From the NCBI RefSeq assembly GCF_018403665.1, contig NZ_BOVJ01000040.1, positions 1 through 64,000 on the forward strand: a stretch of 64,000 bases of DNA. The letters are read 5' to 3'. Below the pieces are notes generated by a model. That model did no database searches and was not told the DNA's origin. It saw only the letters and a program-made list of their open reading frames with translations. Made by a program: the position numbers and the translations under genes. Positions 61,545-64,000 of the stretch are shown here, in pieces (the first letter of the stretch is position 1; each line of letters opens with the position of its first letter). This stretch comes from Paenibacillus cisolokensis (GTDB lineage Bacteria > Bacillota > Bacilli > Paenibacillales > Paenibacillaceae).

Positions 61545-63375
61545 CGCTGCCCGAAGTCCGCAGCCGGACCGCAAGCAGGCGGCAGAGGGCGTGCAGGCGC
61601 CTATGAGCAAGGAGCACCGCAAGCAGGCGTTTCGCGCGCTGCTGGCCTATGCGAAGCCGCACCGGCGGACCTTCGTCGCCGTTCTGTTCTGCTCGCTGTT
61701 CGCGATATCGGCCGACCTGCTTCAGCCGTATCTGGTGAAGGTGGCCATCGACGACAGGCTGCTGGCCGGCGAAGGGGGCTTCGAACAGTTGCTGCTGCTC
61801 GGCGGCATCTATTTGCTGCTTGCCGTTATCAGCTTCCTGTTCGCGTATTTGCAGTCGATTCTGCTTCAGAAGGCCGGGCAGAGCATCGTCGCCCGGCTGC
61901 GCAAAGATTTGTTCCGCCATATATCCGGCCAGTCGATGTCGTTTTTCGACCGGCATCCGATCGGCAGTCTCGTCACGAACGAATCGAGCGATACCGAGAC
62001 GATCAACCAGTTTTTCACCCAGGTGCTGGTCAGCGTCGTCCGCGACGGCCTGATGATTGTGCTGGTCGTCGTCTTCATGTTCTCGCTCGATACGCGGCTT
62101 GCGCTGTTCAGCCTTCTGCTGTTCCCGGTCATCTTCGGCATCGCGCTGGCGTTCCGGACGATGCTGCGTTCGTCCTATCAGCGGGCGCGGGCGCAGCTGT
62201 CGCGGCTGATCGCGTTCGTGGCGGAAAATTTGGCGGGCATGAGCCTGATCCAGGCTTTCCACCAGGAGAGGGAGCAGCGGCGGCAATTCACAGACCGCAA
62301 CCGGCAATATTTGAAGGAAAACTTGCGGGAAGTGCAGGCTTCCGTGATGTTTAACCGGTCTTTCGAAATTCTCGGCAACGTTTCGGTCGCCCTGATCGTC
62401 TGGCTCGGCGGCATGGCGGTTTTCAACCATCAGCTGGAATTTGGCGTGCTGTACGCATTCATCAATTACATCCGGCAGTTTTTCCAGCCGATCAACCAGA
62501 TTACGCAGCAGTGGAATACGCTGCAATCGACGCTTGTGTCGATGGACCGGCTGTGGCGCATATTCTCCGTTCAACCGGAGGTTCGCGACCCGGAGCCGGC
62601 CGAGGCGAAAGAGCTTGCCGCCGTCAAGGGCAAGGTCGATTTCAACCGCATCCGCTTCTCATATGTCGACGAGCAGGAAGTGCTTCACGGTCTCGACCTG
62701 CACATCCAGCCCGGCGAGTTCGTCGGCATCGTCGGCACGACGGGCGCGGGCAAGAGCTCGCTCGTCAACCTGCTTGCCCGGTTTTATGACGTGAAGAAAG
62801 GAAGCGTCGAAATTGACGGCGTAGATATCCGGAAATTGCCGCTCGATACCCTGCATCGGATCGTCGGTCTCGTGCAGCAGGAGCCGTTCCTGTATTCGGG
62901 TTCGATTATCGACAATGTGCGGTTGTTCCGGCAGGAGATATCCCGGGAAGAGGTCATTCGCGCCTGCAAGCTCGTGGGAGCGCATACGATGATCCAGCGG
63001 CTTCGCAACGGATACGACGCCAAGCTGTCCGAACGGGGCAGCGGCTTGTCGGCGGGCGAACGCCAGTTGATCTCGTTCGCGCGCATTCTCGTGTTCCAGC
63101 CGAAAATTTTGATTCTGGACGAAGCGACCGCCAATCTGGACTCCCATACGGAACGGCTCATTCAGAACGCGCTCAGCATCGTGTCCGAAGGGCGGACGAC
63201 GCTCGTCATCGCCCATCGGCTGTCGACGATCCAGCATGCGGACCGGATTATCGTCATGAAGGACGGACGAATCGAAGAAGAAGGCACGCACAGCTCGCTG
63301 CTGGCCCGGAACGGTTATTACGCCGAGCTGTACCGTCATTCGCGCAAAGGCCGGGCGGCCAGCACGCCGTCCTGA
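61531..63375 (+). CDS. heterodimeric ABC exporter subunit, BmrD/YheH-like
   Basis: 614 residues, intact. N-terminal tail, six helices ([20 protein letters not shown] ...), then the nucleotide domain: Walker [15 protein letters not shown], signature [13 protein letters not shown] (LSAGE instead of LSGGQ) and Walker [13 protein letters not shown] with the catalytic Glu; H-loop VIAHRLSTI. With the upstream subunit it would form one asymmetric pair in which one site is catalytic. TTG 61531 is chosen because AGGAGGAGGG lies upstream and it overlaps the first gene; ATG 61603 is an alternative. Confidence 0.9.
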   Translation: MKVSDAARSPQPDRKQAAEGVQAPMSKEHRKQAFRALLAYAKPHRRTFVAVLFCSLFAISADLLQPYLVKVAIDDRLLAGEGGFEQLLLLGGIYLLLAVISFLFAYLQSILLQKAGQSIVARLRKDLFRHISGQSMSFFDRHPIGSLVTNESSDTETINQFFTQVLVSVVRDGLMIVLVVVFMFSLDTRLALFSLLLFPVIFGIALAFRTMLRSSYQRARAQLSRLIAFVAENLAGMSLIQAFHQEREQRRQFTDRNRQYLKENLREVQASVMFNRSFEILGNVSVALIVWLGGMAVFNHQLEFGVLYAFINYIRQFFQPINQITQQWNTLQSTLVSMDRLWRIFSVQPEVRDPEPAEAKELAAVKGKVDFNRIRFSYVDEQEVLHGLDLHIQPGEFVGIVGTTGAGKSSLVNLLARFYDVKKGSVEIDGVDIRKLPLDTLHRIVGLVQQEPFLYSGSIIDNVRLFRQEISREEVIRACKLVGAHTMIQRLRNGYDAKLSERGSGLSAGERQLISFARILVFQPKILILDEATANLDSHTERLIQNALSIVSEGRTTLVIAHRLSTIQHADRIIVMKDGRIEEEGTHSSLLARNGYYAELYRHSRKGRAASTPS

Positions 63376-63409
63376 TTCCGGATCGAGCGCGGACGAACCG
63401 TTCGCGAGC

Positions 63410-64000
63410 TTAGCCGTTCACAATCTCGCCGCCGTTGATGTGCATCATCTGCCCGGTCATGTAAGACGAGTCGTCGCAGGCGAGGTAGACGTACGCCGCG
63501 GCCAGCTCCGCCGGTTGGCCGGGCCGGCCGAGCGGCGTATCCGAGCCGAAAGACGCGACCTGATCGGCCGGGAAGGTGGACGGAATGAGCGGCGTCCAGA
63601 TCGGGCCGGGCGCTACGCCGTTGACGCGGATGCCTCTGCCGGCGAGATGGACGGCCAACGCCCGGGTGAAGGAGACGACCGCGCCTTTCGTCGCCGAATA
63701 GTCGATCAGATTCGGACTGCCCTTGTAAGCGGTGACGGACGCCGTATTGATGATCGCGGCGCCTTGGCCGAGATGGCCGAGCGCGGCCCGGGTCAGATGG
63801 AACATCGCGAATACGTTCGTCCGGAATGTACGTTCCACCTGCTCGGCCGTCACATCCTCGAATTTGGCCTGCGGATGCTGCTCCGCCGCGTTATTGACGA
63901 GCACGTCCAGCCGGCCGAGGCCGGATACCGTCTGCTGAACGGCGTTCCGGCAGAACGCTTCGTACCCGATATCGCCGGGAATGAGCAGGCATCTGCGCCC
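63410..64000 (-). CDS. short-chain dehydrogenase/reductase, cut by the window end
   Basis: The C-terminal part of an SDR with NNAAEQHP (NNAG-like motif), catalytic Ser in INTASVTAYKG and YSATKGAVVSFTRAL (Tyr-x3-Lys), then GVAPGPIWTPLIP and SSYMTGQMMHINGGEIVNG. The frame stays open on the minus strand to base 64000, so the N-terminal Rossmann part lies outside. Similar to Bacillus general-stress SDRs such as YhxC/GS39-type enzymes; the substrate is unknown. Confidence 0.88.
   Translation of the reverse strand, partial: GRRCLLIPGDIGYEAFCRNAVQQTVSGLGRLDVLVNNAAEQHPQAKFEDVTAEQVERTFRTNVFAMFHLTRAALGHLGQGAAIINTASVTAYKGSPNLIDYSATKGAVVSFTRALAVHLAGRGIRVNGVAPGPIWTPLIPSTFPADQVASFGSDTPLGRPGQPAELAAAYVYLACDDSSYMTGQMMHINGGEIVNG

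Overview
The window looks like chromosome from a spore-forming Gram-positive bacterium of the Paenibacillaceae type (Paenibacillus or a close relative). The evidence is a fairly GC-rich sequence with strong AGGAGG-type ribosome binding sites and TTG/GTG starts, a spore-coat transglutaminase (tgl), a SleB/CwlJ-like cortex hydrolase, an LtaS-type sulfatase, a YesMN-type two-component system, CPR-type sugar importers without their own ATPase, a perfect cre site and Fur-like boxes. No rRNA, tRNA, prophage, insertion sequence or CRISPR array was seen.

Layout. 1-3019: a PhyH-family oxygenase, an SGNH hydrolase, a degenerate 13-bp repeat array and tgl. 3047-12706: a one-directional sugar-acid locus with a RuBisCO-like protein, DUF1537 kinase, GntR regulator, zinc dehydrogenase, TRAP transporter, class II aldolase and an ArsB/NhaD-type permease. 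12722-14745: a YtrAB-like GntR/ABC operon. 14871-19437: aldo/keto reductase, SH3b-amidase, small and secreted unknown proteins, MerR regulator. 19657-22555: a second, cre-linked TRAP transporter. 22573-26355: an overlapping minus-strand operon of sensor kinase, response regulator, a candidate 54-codon ORF and a LOG-family protein. 26597-33225: secreted TIM-barrel protein, sugar ABC importer, methyltransferase. 33403-41043: a very large CBM9/GDPD protein, two alpha/beta hydrolases, an AT-rich mini-gene, aldo/keto reductase. 41500-43157: small protein and a CLC-F-type fluoride antiporter. 43178-47666: clan GH-A hydrolase divergent from a LacI regulator. 47773-49964: MarR plus drug efflux. 50104-53632: cortex hydrolase, small (p)ppGpp synthetase, LtaS-like sulfatase, then a 14-bp degenerate repeat array. 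54121-58363: iron-siderophore ABC system around a Fur-controlled divergent promoter. 58370-63375: PrsA-like foldase and a BmrCD-like heterodimeric exporter with a possible Cys-rich leader ORF. 63410-64000: an SDR cut by the window edge.

The most interesting system is the RuBisCO-like protein locus. The RLP keeps the carbamylated lysine and metal ligands, and it sits with a DUF1537 kinase, a dehydrogenase, a class II aldolase with an altered HxH motif and a TRAP importer. This suggests a complete uptake and catabolic route for an unidentified plant-derived sugar acid, related to but not the same as known D-apionate and tetronate pathways.

A caution on gene integrity: 15 genes are interrupted by 18 frame breaks. 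Seventeen of them fit loss of one base, nearly always in a run of A, T, G or C; the other needs a net loss of two. In each case the protein continues intact in the next frame, and the corrected length is a whole number of codons. These look like assembly or sequencing indels, not decay, so such genes are given as full-length CDS with the break position noted.
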